A stretch of DNA of 64,000 nt from Dasypus novemcinctus (taxonomy: Eukaryota; Chordata; Mammalia; Cingulata; Dasypodidae). The translations under genes were made by a program, and so were the position numbers. The notes beneath the pieces were generated by a model. It ran no database searches, was not told where the DNA came from, and was given only the letters and a program-made list of their open reading frames with translations. The stretch covers positions 1,116,001-1,180,000 of the forward strand of contig NC_080699.1 of NCBI RefSeq assembly GCF_030445035.2. The letters are read 5' to 3'. The stretch's first letter is position 1. Each line of letters starts with the position of its first letter. Shown in pieces: positions 16,900-29,040 of this stretch.

Positions 16900-17885
16900 A
16901 AACCCCAAAAACAACCCATTAGAAACAGAATCAAAAGACAAATTAAAAAACATATATGTATGCAATATTACAAAGGGCTAATATCCCCAATGTACTTTTA
17001 AAACTTTTAAAAGTTGAGAGGAACAAAGGACCAAAAATCCTAGAAAAATGGACAAAACACATGAACAGGCAATTCACACACACAGCCAATATGTAAAAAT
17101 GACCCTTAACCATGTTTTTTTCCAAGTGTAACTTCATTCATGAGAAAACTGCAAATTAAAACTACACTTTCTCAGCTATCAACAGATTGGCAACACTCAA
17201 AAACTTGATAATACATTCTGAAGGGAGACAATGGGGAATAGGCACTCAGACACTGCTGATAGCAATACACACTGGCACAACCGTATAGAGGGAAACTTGG
17301 CAATATTTCACAAGGCTACATATGCATTTACCCTTTTACCCAGAAATCCAACTTTTAGGAATTTACTCTGAAGATACACCTTCAAAAGAGGAAAATAATG
17401 AACACATCAGGTTCTTTTGCAGCATTATTTGCATTATAAATTTGGAAACTACCTAAATGTTCAACTACAGAATGGTTGACTCAACTTTGGTGTATACTCA
17501 ATGGAATACGCCGTAAAAAGCATGACGGCGACCTCTACGGAATGACAGGGAGTCACCTCCAGAACTCATTCAGGGGAGCAGAAACAAAGTGAGCACATAC
17601 AGCACGCTACCTTTTGTATAAGAAGGAAGGGAATGAGAAAACATCCACATGGCCTTATTTCCAAAAAGAAACAGGGTAGACAGGACTGGATCTGGTTCTT
17701 GACGACGGGTGGGAAAGAAGGGACAGGGAAGGGAGGAACACCTGAGTAGCATTTTGAAAAGCTTTTTCTGGAAGCATCTGAATATTCTACATGTTCAAAA
17801 ACTAAAATGAAACTGCGAGGGGGGCGTATGGGAACTCTGTGCACAATTTTTCTGTAAACCTACAATTTCTCTAATAAAAATAAAT
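16900..17885 (+). mobile_element. Old L1 fragment (ORF2 end and 3' UTR)
   Basis: Sense-strand L1 remains: ACAAAGGGCTAATATCCCCA, GAAAAATGGACAAAACACAT, GAACAGGCAATTCACA, then the ORF2 C-terminal region around 17330-17550 and a 3' end near CTAATAAAAATAAATTTAAA. Heavily mutated. Confidence 0.75.
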
Positions 17886-19894
17886 TTAAATCCTGACTAG
17901 AGGGAAAAACATTCTACATAAATTCTTCAGACAATTGACAAAAAAAAAAACACCCAAAATTGGAATATGAACAGAAGTATTAAATTGATGTTCTATTTAC
18001 TGAAATTGGCGACTGTCCCATGGTTATGTACGAGACGAACCTTGGTCTCCGGGAATAACAAACACTGAAGTAGTTAGGGGAAGGAACATGACCTTGGACC
18101 CTACTCTCAAAGGATTGAGGAAAACGTGGGTGTGTGTGCATGTATATGGATGTATAAATAATACAGAGAATGATAAAACAGTGGAAAAATGCTAAAAATT
18201 GGTGCATCTGAATACAGGTAACAAGTTTTCTGTATTATTTCTTGCAAATTTTCTGTAAATTTATTTCAAAATCAGAAGTTTAAAAAGGGGCTCTGGACTT
18301 AAGACTACTGAAAAGCTCAGGATCAAGACTGGGACGATATGCCACTGGGGCTTCGAGGTGTGGCTGTAAAATGACTATATGTAAGTACTTACTCTGCCCC
18401 TGGTCTTAGCTAAGGAACATACGACGACGTAACACTTCCAGACCATCGGAGGCCCCACACAAGCGCAGCTGCTCTCCCGGGGGCCGTGCAATGCAGACTT
18501 GCTCCTCATTGCCTGAGGCCCAGCAGAGCCCAGGCGGTTCAAGTGCCCTGAGAGTGGGCTGTGGAAATGGGCAGCGTGACGGCGGGCACTCAGGCACGAG
18601 CGCGGGGGCCACACGTGCCGACAGCAAGCATCGCCTGCACAGCATCCAGCTGCCACAGAGCTGCCCTGGGCGCGTCTCTAGCTGAGCACCCTCTGAAAAA
18701 AACCACTTTGACATCAAGGCATCACAGGTGAAATACGCTTGTATGTGACCCCAACTGAGCAGGAATGTTTAAAATTGCACATGGTAAAGCAGTGCAGTTA
18801 TCCCTCAAAACAGGCCGTAGTGGCTCAATTAAGAGGCTGGCAAAGCTTAAGTGAAAAAAATCGGGACCAAGGGGGCCATAAACCTCGATATGGAGAGAAA
18901 ACTACTCCGCCATGTGCCCTGGGGCTCTGACTCAACAGTGCGAGCTGTTCTGCCAACCATAATCAGATAAATATGCACCAAACTGTTGACAGCTGATGTC
19001 CAAAGATGACGGGGAAACACACTTTTTGATGCATATTTCAATGGACTGAATTTGGAGGAAGAATAAGTATGTATTGCTCCTATAATTTACAAACAGCTAA
19101 AAATCACACCTCGTGATCAAAGTCATGGTAAAGATGTACATATGTGCATGGCAAGAGCAAGCTACAGTAACTCGCTTTACGGAGATCCAACCAGAAGCCT
19201 GGTATTCTCAGACCTAGACAGCAAAAATCATGTTAGAAACTATTAAAATGAACTAGAGAAGCAAACAATGGTGGGTGGACATTTTTTCATTCAAAAATAT
19301 GCAAGTTCTCTGAGCTCAAAAACCCAATTCTTTATCACAGAATTTTTATAATCCTAGTTACTTTTAAAAAGCCATAAAAATACAATGAATTGAAAGTATG
19401 ACAACAGATATAAAAAAGGATATCCGATTATTTTGGGGGTAAGTTATTTTCAAATATAATAGTACATTCCAAAAGAATATTTTTACATTGGGACACTTTT
19501 ATTCAATTTTTTTAAACAAAGGAATTTCCTTTTTATTATTAAAAAAATAAAACTTTTCTTTAACCATTACCAAAAAAAAAAAAATCAAACCGATAATTCC
19601 CATAACACGCTGAGTCAGGTGAAATGTGTAAAGCAATTTACATATGAGATTAGAAGGTCAATTTTGGTATTACTGCATAGGTTTCAAATTTATTGTGAAA
19701 CTGTATTAACTTCTTAATTTTAGGTTTGCAGTTGCATCTGATGGTAGAGACACCATCTTGTGACAAAAGTAATAATTACATAAGAGAAGACTTCCAGGGT
19801 GCTAACATTCTATTGAATCCTAGCTTTATAATTATTTGTTAAATTGTACAAATATGCTGTATTAACCTTTCTGTATTATATTCCACAGTTTTGG

Positions 19895-20309
19895 GTTTTT
19901 TTTTTAAAGACTTATTTTATTTATTTCTCTCCCCACCCGCCACCCCCGGTTGTCTGTTCCTGGTGTCTATTTGCTGCGTCTTCTTCTTTGTCCTCTTCTG
20001 TTGTCAGCAGCACAGGAATCTGTTTCTTTTTGTTGCATCATCTTGTTGTGTCAGCTCTCCGTATGTGCGGCACCATTCCTGGGCAGGCTGCACTTTCTTT
20101 CACGCTGGGCGGCTCTCCTTACAGGGCGCACTCCTTGCACATGGGGCTCCCCTACGCAGGGAACACCCCTGCATGGCACGGCACTCCTTGCGCGCATCAG
20201 CACTGCGCATGGGCCAGCTGCACACAGGTCAAGGAGACCCGGGGTTTGAACCGCAGACCTCCCGTTTGGTAGAGGAACACCCTAATCACTGGGCCAAGTC
20301 CGCTGCCCT
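19895..20309 (-). mobile_element. tRNA-derived SINE (DAS-type, long form)
   Basis: Minus-oriented SINE: T-run at the left, body with GGTTGTCTGTTCCTGGTGTC, and a tRNA-like head at the right whose complement includes GGTTCAAACCC, a B box. The duplicated target is ATTCCACAGTTTTGG at 19880 and ATTCCACAATTTTTA at 20310. The long form shares its middle with the copies near 23.1, 26.0, 44.8 and 47.5 kb. Confidence 0.9.
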
Positions 20310-20324
20310 ATTCCACAATTTTTA

Positions 20325-22022
20325 AAGTTTGGAAAATATTTTTGTAAATATACCTGAACTAAAGGTCACATGCCCAAACGCCTGAATGTCCTAAGCAACC
20401 TAGAATTTCCTAGGACTACAATGCATTTTTAACCTTGTGGACACATCATTTTTTATTTTTTAGGCCAGGAGATAAAACACTAAAGTGAGATTTATTCTTC
20501 GTAAGACAGAGGATTTCCCCCGAATGTCTCCCTGCTGCCAGCTCCCAGCCTCAAGAGCAACTATAGTGCTCTGCCCTCTCCACCCCAGACCAAGGTCAAA
20601 ACTGTCCAAAAAAACCAGATTCTGCTGCATCGATACAGAGTGTCAGGGCTCTATGGCCTATTTAGCTATGTAAAGATATTTAATCCAAAAGGCGTTCTTT
20701 CACGTTGTATTTACCACCCATCCAGGGCCTGATGTGCTGCTATTCACACAACGGCCTGAATTAGCTGAGATTTCACCGCCTGTCGCTGCGATGGGATCGC
20801 TTTTCTCAGCAGCTCCCTGCATCACCTTAGTACCTGCCTCGTGTCCCAGAGACCGTCAGGAGGAGGCCTTGGTCCTTCCCAGGCGGTGGCTCAGCGGCCC
20901 CTCAGCGGGCAGCCAGGAGGCCTTCCCAGGCTGCCCGGGGCGGCCACCCCAGCCTGTAAATTTAAATTCATCAAGTCACAGGACAGTGCCTTCTTCCATG
21001 TTCCAGTTACCACCATCTGCTAAAATAATCCCTATGCTCAAATTCTTCATTTTTAAAGAAACTCCTTAGAACTCTGTATTGCAAGTTTTTGATCTGGGTC
21101 ATTGCAAAGGTGTCCAGAGAAGCTGCTGCTCCCACGCGTCCTGCCTCTCCACCTGAACCATTTGATTCGATTATTCCCACCCTCAGGAGCACGGCTGCCA
21201 ATTTTCTTTTAAAAGATTTTATTTATTTCTTTGTTTCTGTAACGAGGAAATGTCAGGCTGCTCTGCAGCCAACACCGGGCCTTCCTTTTGGAGTCAGTAA
21301 GAGCAGCTGCCTCACAAGAGTAAACAAAGAAATACTCTTAAAGGGGAAGATGGGGTGGCTTAATCCAAAGAGGAGAAATTCTCATTCTCAGCAGCTCCAC
21401 TAAGATTTCTGGAGTTCCCTATTCATAAGTGTTTTATATGAACGAATGTCAAGGTAAAATATTAATGAGAAATCTAGTCATCAATATTACGCATAAGATA
21501 CATTTCAATATTTTAATCTAATATAACCATAAGGTTTAACTATCAAAAAAGTTCTTCAATATTTTTAAGAACATATAGTTAAAAAATGTTTTAATTCTTT
21601 CTTCTAGAAGCATAAGACAGCGAAAGAATTATTAATGAGAATAACAGAAAATTACTACCATTCAATGGGGACATAATCTTTTGAAATCTTTGCTACAACT
21701 GAAATAAAAAACACCATAATTCTGACAGACTACTCTATTTTTAATACCAACCTATCTAATTATTCAAAGTATAAGGTATAACTATCATTCAAAAATCTCA
21801 GTGGTGATACCATCACAAGTTTTAGAGAGTACTTAGTAATCAACTGAGCTTCGGCTGGTTTCACAGAGAATGTTTAACCTTCAGGAAACCAAGAATTTAG
21901 AAATTACTAGATTATGAAGAGATTACATTTTATAAGCTGTTTTTCCTAAATTTTGGTTAAATGTAACCGCATTAGAATACTGGCGTAGTCTCTGATCATG
22001 AAACAGAAAAGCATAATGTTGA
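20325..22022. other. Intergenic sequence downstream of MRE11
   Basis: AT-rich sequence between the SINE and the possible MRE11 3' end. A short SINE-tail-like piece (AAAAGATTTTATTTATTTC) lies near 21213. I see no gene. Confidence 0.4.
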
Positions 22023-22028
22023 TTTATT
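22023..22028 (-). terminator. MRE11: Candidate MRE11 polyadenylation signal
   Basis: AATAAA on the minus strand about 385 bp after the MRE11 stop codon, followed by T-rich sequence. The human MRE11 3' UTR is longer as I remember it, so other signals further left may be used instead. Confidence 0.3.
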
Positions 22029-22410
22029 TTTATGCTTCCTCAAGGCTATGGGAGTGAAGCGCTCATCAGGAAGACACACTGATATCAGTGCCAGGAAAAC
22101 AGATTCTCAGTTTCACAGCACATCCCACCTGCTGATAACCAGATTAAAGTAAAGAAAACCAGTACTATTTACATTCTCTTAAGCTGGGAATTTTCTCAAG
22201 TAATGGATTCATGTTCAGGAAATAATACTCAAAAATACAAATTCCTATGCATCATTTCTCTGTTAACGAAGCCTCTTGCAATTGCTTTGGTTAAGAGCAA
22301 TACTTCATCTGACAAAAATCCATTCCTAAGAAAAACATTCAACCGTAAACTCTTCATTTGCAATGTTTTGACTTGTGAATGTTGAACGTTTCTAAAAGCC
22401 ATTACATATA
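22029..22410 (-). other. MRE11: MRE11 3' UTR (proximal part)
   Basis: Sequence immediately downstream of the stop codon on the minus strand, without interspersed repeats. Assigned as 3' UTR by position; its true end cannot be seen. Confidence 0.5.
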
Positions 22411-22467
22411 TTATCTTCTGTTTCTTCTTAAAGAATTATTGTTCATAAAAGGATCATCATCGTCGTC
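22411..22467 (-). CDS. MRE11: MRE11 last coding exon (human exon 20)
   Basis: Terminal coding exon: acceptor tttcag, then codons for DDDDDPFMNNNSLRRNRR and TAA. This acidic-then-basic tail matches the remembered human end DDDDDPFMNTSSLRRNRR (691-708) with two substitutions. It begins in phase 0 and joins the preceding exon after a conserved FES.E. The extreme C-terminus lies in the region linked to DNA binding and to regulatory phosphorylation in human MRE11. Confidence 0.96.
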   Translation of the reverse strand, partial: DDDDDPFMNNNSLRRNRR

Positions 22468-24938
22468 CTGAAATGACAAACAAACGTGATGTTAACTATC
22501 GTCCCGTGCTCCATGGAGATAAGCAGATGTTCTCACGGACAAAACAATACAAGGAAGAGGCATTTCCCCATTTCACGGGACAGACTACCACTTTTCTATT
22601 TCCTTTATAAATGTGGATAATTTGCCAATTTATCTCTTCCTCCCTTCTTCCTTAATAGCTTTTTCACTACTGCAATAAGTCCAATTACATTCTGAGTATT
22701 AGAAATAAAAATTTACTCTCCTACATGTGTTTATGTACCTAAATACATATATCATACACATTTCGCAATCATTTATCTTAATTAAGGCAAATGGGTGTGG
22801 GTAAGCCAGAAAAACAAAAATCCCTTAAATCACTTCTATTTGACTTTGAAAAGGCTTTTCCTCATTTTTTCAGACCACAGAACAGCCACATGGGAAGTCC
22901 AGGGACTTGCAGGCCCTCACGCCCTCCCGCCAGCCACACCCTCCACCCGCGGTGCACTCTCCAGCGGTGCACTCTCCAGCGCCCACACACACCGCAGCAC
23001 CGCACCACCCGTGGTCCAGGCCGGCCACGCCCGCTCTGCTCCGCAAATTCCACGGGCTCCGACGAAACGTACAGGGCCTGTGCCTGCACCGTGGCGCCAT
23101 GCACAAGCCGAAGGCCCACTTGATTTTACAGTGTTTTGGTTTTTTTTACTATATATATATATATATATTTTTTTTTTTTAAGATTTATTTACTTCTCTCC
23201 CTTCCCCCTACCCTGGTTGTCTGTTCTCTGTGTCTATTTGCTGCGTCGTCTTCTTTGTCTGCTTCTGTTGCTGTCAGCAGCATGGGAATCTGTGTTTCTT
23301 TTTGTTGCGTCATCCTGTTGTGTCAGCTCTCTGTGTGGGCGGTGCCATTCTTGGGCAGGCTGCACTTTCTTTGGCGCTGGGCGGCTCTCCTTACGAGGTG
23401 CACTCCTTGCGTGTGGGGCTCCCCTATGCAGGGGACACCCCTGCATGGCACGGCACTCCTTGCACGCATAAGCACTGCACATGGGCCAGCTCCACACGGG
23501 TCAAGGAGGCCCGAGGTTTGAACAGCGGACCTCCCGTATGGTAGACAGATGCCCTAACCACTGGGCCAAGTCTGCCGCCTATTTTACAGTGTTTTATCTG
23601 CTGTTCTGAAAACTCACAGCCAAAGAGAGTGGAGCCACATGGAGAAGGGCTAACTCCTAACAGCTGTAATTCTCATTTTCCTATTACCACGGTAGCTAGA
23701 GACAGCTACCTTCAGCTTTGCAAGGGACAACCCAGCAAAGCAATCTTTCACACATTTTTTGGAAAAGCTTCCGAGCTCCCACTGCTGTGCTGCTGCCACG
23801 TGCCTGGTAAGAAGCAAGAGGAGCATCCGCTACGGTCAGAGCATTAACTGCCCAGAACAAAAGCGACTAAAAAATGAGGGACAGGCCCAAGCTAGAATAT
23901 TTGATGAGAACTAGATATTCAGAAGGGAAGGCAAATTTGCTTGTAATTTATTTTTCTTTTGAGGCACTAATAAAGGGGGTAATTATCTGGTGTTCAGCTT
24001 TGCTACACCGAAACGTTAGCAAAGTCAGCTCTCTCAGGAAGGAATAAGCTTTTATTTACTAATTCATTTTTTGCTACTCTCAAAGGCAGAAATTTTGTTA
24101 CTAAACCAGTGGTAATCCAAACTGAAGTGTAAGAGAGACTATTATAAATACACACATTCTCTTCTTCACAGTAAACCTGAACTAAGTTGACAGGTTTTAA
24201 CCGTAACACGCCAGCGCACTGAGTCAACAGCTGCTCCCCCTGGAGGCAGGGCAGGTACTTTAACAGGTAGCCGGAGCGCTTCCGCCACCACGTTCCGCTG
24301 CAGCCCGAGCGCCAGTGAGGCCTGCTTCTAAGCTGCTTCAGAACCAGCTGGGACCCAGGGACACGTGGCTGGGAAGGCACCTCCCACGGCAGCCACGGGG
24401 CAGCCACGTCAGGCTCGTCAGCCCAACTACACAAAACCACAGACCAACCAAGGCCGGGCCGAGGCCTGATTCCACCTTGTCCTGCTCGAGCGGGAGGGAT
24501 ACCGCAGGGCTCTGCTCCAAACCAGCAGCCTGGACACGAGTGCCCGTCACACGTCCTGCCAGGGGCACTTCAGGCAGTGCCTGAGGCCTCGGGCGTAAAA
24601 ACCACCACACGGATTACCATGGCACAAGCAGAGCACACAATGGGGACGAATAATTACTCCGTTAAAACATTAAAAGGCTTCAGGATATCATCAACCTCGT
24701 TTCTCCAGAGATAATGGCAGAAGCTGAAAAACTATTCTGGTCATCTAGTGAATATTGTACTTTAAAAACCTGCAGCCTTTTCTTTTGGAGAGAATTACAC
24801 TGACAAGCATGCAACAGGTGCTACTTGCTGGCTCAAAGGAAGGCTAGCAGTTATTTTTAGCAAGTAACTAGCAGCCTCTATTTTAAATTTTATAAACAGC
24901 TTAAAACTTGCTACAATGTAACAATACTATTTTATTAC
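22468..24938 (-). other. MRE11: MRE11 intron, exon 19 to 20
   Basis: About 2.5 kb. Contains a SINE at 23138-23580 next to a short TA run. The segment 24190-24610 is more GC-rich but has no recognisable coding content. No other feature seen. Confidence 0.6.
23138..23580 (-). mobile_element. tRNA-derived SINE (DAS-type, long form)
   Basis: Minus-oriented copy flanked by a perfect 15 bp target duplication ATTTTACAGTGTTTT at 23123 and 23581. The left end carries a TA run and T-tract (the element's tail). The right end is the tRNA-like head, with TTTGAACAGCGGACCTCC marking the B-box side. Confidence 0.93.
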
Positions 24939-25014
24939 CTCATCTGATTCAAAATTGACTCCTTTGGGGGTCCGGCTCTGGGACGTGCGTCTGCCGGATG
25001 ACGTGCTCGGCCAC
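24939..25014 (-). CDS. MRE11: MRE11 exon 19
   Basis: 76 bp exon, entered in phase 2 (completing an Arg) and leaving in phase 0; acceptor cttcag, donor gtaata. It encodes WPSTSSGRRTSQSRTPKGVN then FESDE, aligned one-to-one with human 666-690. Human S676 and S678 are both SQ sites phosphorylated by ATM. Here the first SQ is kept but the second is SR. Human S688 (a PLK1-related site) is kept and the next Ser is Asp. The codons are far more GC-rich than in exons 11-14. Confidence 0.95.
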
Positions 25015-25164
25015 CTGAAGCAGGAACACAAAGAAAACCAACCACGGAACTGATCAGAAGTGCCCGACCTGGTAAGGTGCTCAATCTAGTAGCAGACCTG
25101 AAAACAACGGCTAGTAGTAAAATACCATTCTTCCTGCATGAGTGGCAGGAGCAGAACCCAGCGG

Positions 25165-25345
25165 TGGAGAAAAAGGACTGGGCTGGGGTCTGAATCCCAG
25201 TTCTGCTCTTTTCTAGCCTTGTGGTCCTGGACAAGGCACTTAACCTCTCTGGGCCGCAATTTTCTCATCTGTAAGGTGGGGATAATAGTACCTACCTTAC
25301 TGGCATTTTTAAAAGATTAAACATTAGAACAGTGCCTGACGTTTA
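25165..25345 (+). repeat. MIR-like SINE
   Basis: Shows the ordered MIR features CTGAATCCCAGTTCTGC, TTAACCTCTCTGGGCC, TTTTCTCATCTGTAA and GGGGATAATAGTACCTACC. Ancient mammal-wide repeat. Confidence 0.8.
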
Positions 25346-25632
25346 TTATTCTAATTCTTAGCCTGTAGTACAACGTATCTACTATTACACACCATTTAGG
25401 AAAACTGTGGCAACATTCGAATGCTTTTGTTAGAATCTGAGCTATATCCTGTCACGGGATAAAGGCTCGCCCCTCTCCAGAGAAGCCTCATTGCTCTTAT
25501 TACTCATTTTCAATACGATTCAAATCCCAAGTATTTACACTGTGAACAAGAAAATCATGATCGCCACCCTTACAGAGCTGAACTTGTGGCTCTGGAATTC
25601 AAATTTCTAGTCTTCTTAGTAACAGGTTTTTT

Positions 25633-26023
25633 TTTTTTTTTTAAGATTTATTTATTTTTTATTTAGTTCTCCCCGCCCCCCCATGCCTGCTTTCTGTGTC
25701 CATTCGCTGTGTGTTCTTCTGTGTCTGCTTGTCTTCTCATTAGGCAGCTCTGCAACTGATCCTGGGACCTTCTGGAGTGAGAGAGGCGCTCACTCTCTTG
25801 GGCCACCTCAGCTCCCTGGTCTGCTGCGTCTCTTATTATCTCCTCTCTGTCTCTTTTTGTTGTGCCACCTTGCTGCGGCAGCTCTCCACGTGGGCCAGCA
25901 CTGCTGCACGGGGCAGCACTCTGCGCAGGCAGCTTGCCACACAGGCCGGCCTGCCCTCACCAGGAGGCCCCGCACCTCCTGTGTGGTAGATGGGACCAAG
26001 TGCTCGAGCCACATCCACTTCCC
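25633..26023 (-). mobile_element. tRNA-derived SINE, second subfamily
   Basis: Minus-oriented SINE whose body differs from the long form: GTGTCCATTCGCTGTGTGTT, then a section with TGTTGTGCCACCTTGCTGCG. Target duplication AGTAACAGGTTTTTT at 25618 and AGTTACAGGATTTTT at 26024. Related copies lie near 59.0 kb (minus) and 61.1 kb (plus). Confidence 0.88.
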
Positions 26024-26041
26024 AGTTACAGGATTTTTTGT

Positions 26042-26440
26042 TGTTTTTTTAAATTAATTAATTTCTCTCCCCTTCCACCCCCACCCCGGTTGTCTGTTCT
26101 CTGTGTCTACTTGCTGTGTCTTCTTCTTTGTCTGCTTCTGTTGTTGTCAGCAACACGGGACTTTTGTTGCGTCATCTTGCTGTGTCAGCTCTCCGTGTGT
26201 GCAGCACCATTCCTGGGCGGCTGGACTTTCTTTCACGCTGGGCGGTTCTCCTTACAGGGCGCACTCCTTGCGCATGGGGCTCCCCTATGCGCGGGACACC
26301 CATGTGGCACCGCACTCCTTGTGTGCATCAGCACTGCGCATGGGCCAGCTCCACACGGGTCAGGAGGCCCGGGGTTTGAACCATGGACCTCCCATGTAGT
26401 AGACGGACACCCTAACCACTGGGCCAAGTCTCCTTCCCAG
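26042..26440 (-). mobile_element. tRNA-derived SINE (long form), adjacent insertion
   Basis: Minus-oriented long-form copy directly next to the preceding SINE. Its right-hand flank GGAACAGGGTTTTAAA again repeats the ACAGG-T-run target. Three copies of one target therefore bracket two SINEs. Confidence 0.88.
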
Positions 26441-27759
26441 GAACAGGGTTTTAAATCATCTTCAGTCATGGGCCAGCAAACGATGTCTGCGAGCCATTTC
26501 CAGCCTGCCATGCGCACTAAGAATGGTTTCCACATTTTGAAATGGTTACCTTTTTTCTAGATGTACCTAGTTAATATACTCAATTTTGTCTCTTCACCTG
26601 CAAAGCCTAAAATGTTTACTCCTAATCTGTTCTTTAACAAAGTTTTGCCAATTCTGTCTTAAATGTAACCTTGAACAGAGCAGCATCTGGGCATGCTTAG
26701 CCAACCTTTTATTAACAGGACTTGGGATGTTACTCTAAGAAAAGGCGTATGTGTGATGGTCTCATAAGTGGAGAGTCGAGGTCTGTGCCAGGCGAAGAGA
26801 ACAGAAAAAGCACAAAGTGCAGGTCGGGGGACGGACGGAACGCACCTCAGGAGGGGTGGGGCGGCGCAGTGGGGCTGCAGCGGCTGGTCGGCTGGCCCGC
26901 GCAGGGCCCGCACTGCGGCCGCCCTCCAGACCAGCAGGCGCAGCGCCCCAGAACCAGGCTGGCAGGTTGTTTTTCCGCTGCTACTGCTGGGGCTCAGGAA
27001 AGGGTGAGGGGCGGGGGCGCTGCCTGCCGTCCGTGTGTCCTCAGCCGGCCCAGGTCCAGGCAGGCGTCCATGGCGAGCCCGGCCCGTGGCATCACGGCAG
27101 CATTGTGAGGTCCACAGCCCCAGGCCCTCGCGCTCCTGTCCACGGCAATAGCGGCGGGAGAGAAAAAAGCAGCGGCCCGTTCTGCCTGCTGAACCCTGTA
27201 GGTGGGTTTTTATCCAGGATACCGAAAGGTGTTTCGTTCAACCACCTCGTGTGGACGGGGAGGGGAGAGCACAGCACAGACGCTGACCGCGTGCCCCGAG
27301 CTGGGCGCTGCTCCACTCCTGTCCGGGTACAATCTGGGATTAGCCCACGTGGTGGCGGCAGCACTGAGCGTGAGAAGATGCACTCGTCAGCTCGTCAGCC
27401 TGGCGCTGTGCCCGCACGGAAGCCAGAGCCCCTCACTGTGCGTTTGCCGGCCCGTCCCGGCCCTTCTCCCGCCCCGGGCCCTGGAGCCAGAGCTTCTCTC
27501 CCCGGCCATGAGGTGAGGGGGTCCCGCTGGCCTCTCACAGCCAGGGCAGGGCCAGAGCACTGGCCAGGGAGGCGCTCTCCACTGCCCGCCCGGCACAGGC
27601 GTGTCAGGCTGGATGCTGCGTCCCTTGTCAGGCTAATGGCCAGCAAAACCAGAGCTCTGCGTCTCCGCACCGCTCTCCCCTGTCCAGTCCACTTCTGGGG
27701 GTTGCTTACTTTAACTAATAAGCACTCACACAGCTGCCACGACGGCAGGCTCTGGACTC

Positions 27760-27895
27760 ACTGTTTACAAACATTAACCCATTTAATTCCTCATAACGAT
27801 CCTATGAGGTAAATATTATTTCTATTTTACAAATAAGGACACTGAGGTACAGAAAAATCAAATAACTTGCCCAAGATCCATTAACTGTTCAGTGA
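27760..27895 (+). repeat. MIR-like SINE fragment
   Basis: Contains CCTATGAGGTAAATATTATT, TTTTACAAATAAGGACACTG and AACTTGCCCAAGATC, a typical MIR core and 3' part. Confidence 0.75.
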
Positions 27896-28189
27896 CAAAG
27901 CTTAATTACTATAAAGTACAAGTGAAATTGTCATATACACTGTGCCATGGCTAAGTGCTTCAGTGAAAACAGCATAAATTGTCATCCAGTTGATGTCATC
28001 AGAAACACAAACCTGCCAGCGTTGATTTCAGAATTTTCTCATGTCCATTTCTGAAAAGCCTCTCCTAACTGAAACGACTTCCTGCTGACACACGAGGGTG
28101 AGAGCTTCATCTCTCAGGTTTAGGGGCAGCAGCACAGCGAGCGCTCACAAAACGGGGGGCCGTGGAACCTGCTGGGGACCATTCGTGCC

Positions 28190-28315
28190 TCGTCTCCTCG
28201 CATGTAAAAACGGGATAATTAAATCATAACCATAGCTACCTCCTGGGGTTGCTGTGAGATCAGCTGGCAAAATTCCTACGTGCTCAGAACAGGCTCAACA
28301 CGTCAGAAGTGAACG
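28190..28315 (+). repeat. MIR-like SINE fragment
   Basis: Contains AAAAACGGGATAATTAAATC, ACCTCCTGGGGTTGCTGTGA and GTGCTCAGAACAGGCTC; diverged. Confidence 0.6.
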
Positions 28316-28972
28316 ACCGCCATTTATTTTAAGACTGAATAATACGGCTCTCCTGAAAAGGAGGCAATTCGAAAGTTTAACAAAATAGATTTTTTCCTTT
28401 GATACCTCTAAATACATGTCAACATACCAAACAGTATTTCCATTAGTTCCAATAATGAAAAAATAAGGCCTCTATATTAGCTCAACTTCTCTGTTCTACT
28501 CAACTATGGAGCCACTACTGAATAAAAGTCAGGAAGCCAGGCCCGCTTCTTTGCGCTTGTGTTAATTTACAGAGGCCAGAACGGCCAGGAAGCACTCGGA
28601 GGGACGCTTCCTTTAATGACCCACGGACAGCTGAAATCAAAGGTTGAAAAACGCAAAACTATTTTCTGTTAATCGGGGAGAACATAGTCCTTCAAGAAAA
28701 CCAGTGGGTAATCAAGACAGGAGGAAACAAATTACAGATTGTTTAAATGTTCAGAAAACTACTTCTAATCCTGCTTGATCAACTCTACAAACAGCTCTTG
28801 TTCTAGGCATTTTCTACATATTTAATGGTTAAAAATATTAATAAATCTGTTATGGTTCTATGGCATAGAAAACATATAGCCATAAAATTCTGTGCAATTC
28901 TAAGTTTTTCAGGAGTTTCTTTTTGCAGTTAAACACACACACATACAAACACAACAAAAAACCTGTACCAAC

Positions 28973-29040
28973 CTTTGACCTGGCTTAGCAGAGGTGGGGA
29001 AGACGTCTTCTTCCACATCTGACTCATCCAGCTCAATCAC
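28973..29040 (-). CDS. MRE11: MRE11 exon 18
   Basis: 68 bp exon, acceptor ccctcag, donor gttggt, phase 0 in and phase 2 out. It encodes VIELDESDVEEDVFPTSAK then PGQ and the first two bases of an Arg. This is the acidic patch corresponding to human 643-664 (VIEVDESDVEEDIFPTTSK). Ser at human position 649, a PLK1 target, is kept. The donor GTTGGT is a weaker match to consensus than most others in the gene. Confidence 0.95.

Larger units (their letters stand above)
25015..28972 (-). other. MRE11: MRE11 intron, exon 18 to 19
   Basis: About 4 kb. Holds a MIR near 25165-25340, two SINEs inserted side by side (25633-26440), a GC-rich segment (26800-27650) without recognisable exons, and MIR-like pieces near 27760-27890 and 28190-28315. 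The open frames in the GC-rich part show no known domain. Confidence 0.6.

Noticed and set aside
19895-20309. Cysteine/serine-rich open frames repeated at about 20.0, 23.3, 26.2, 45.0 and 47.7 kb
   Set aside because: All fall inside long-form SINE copies; their similarity reflects the shared repeat, not a protein family.
26800-27810. A 331-codon plus-strand open frame in a GC-rich stretch
   Set aside because: No recognisable domain, low-complexity composition and intronic position within MRE11; overlapping open frames on the other strand point to GC bias.
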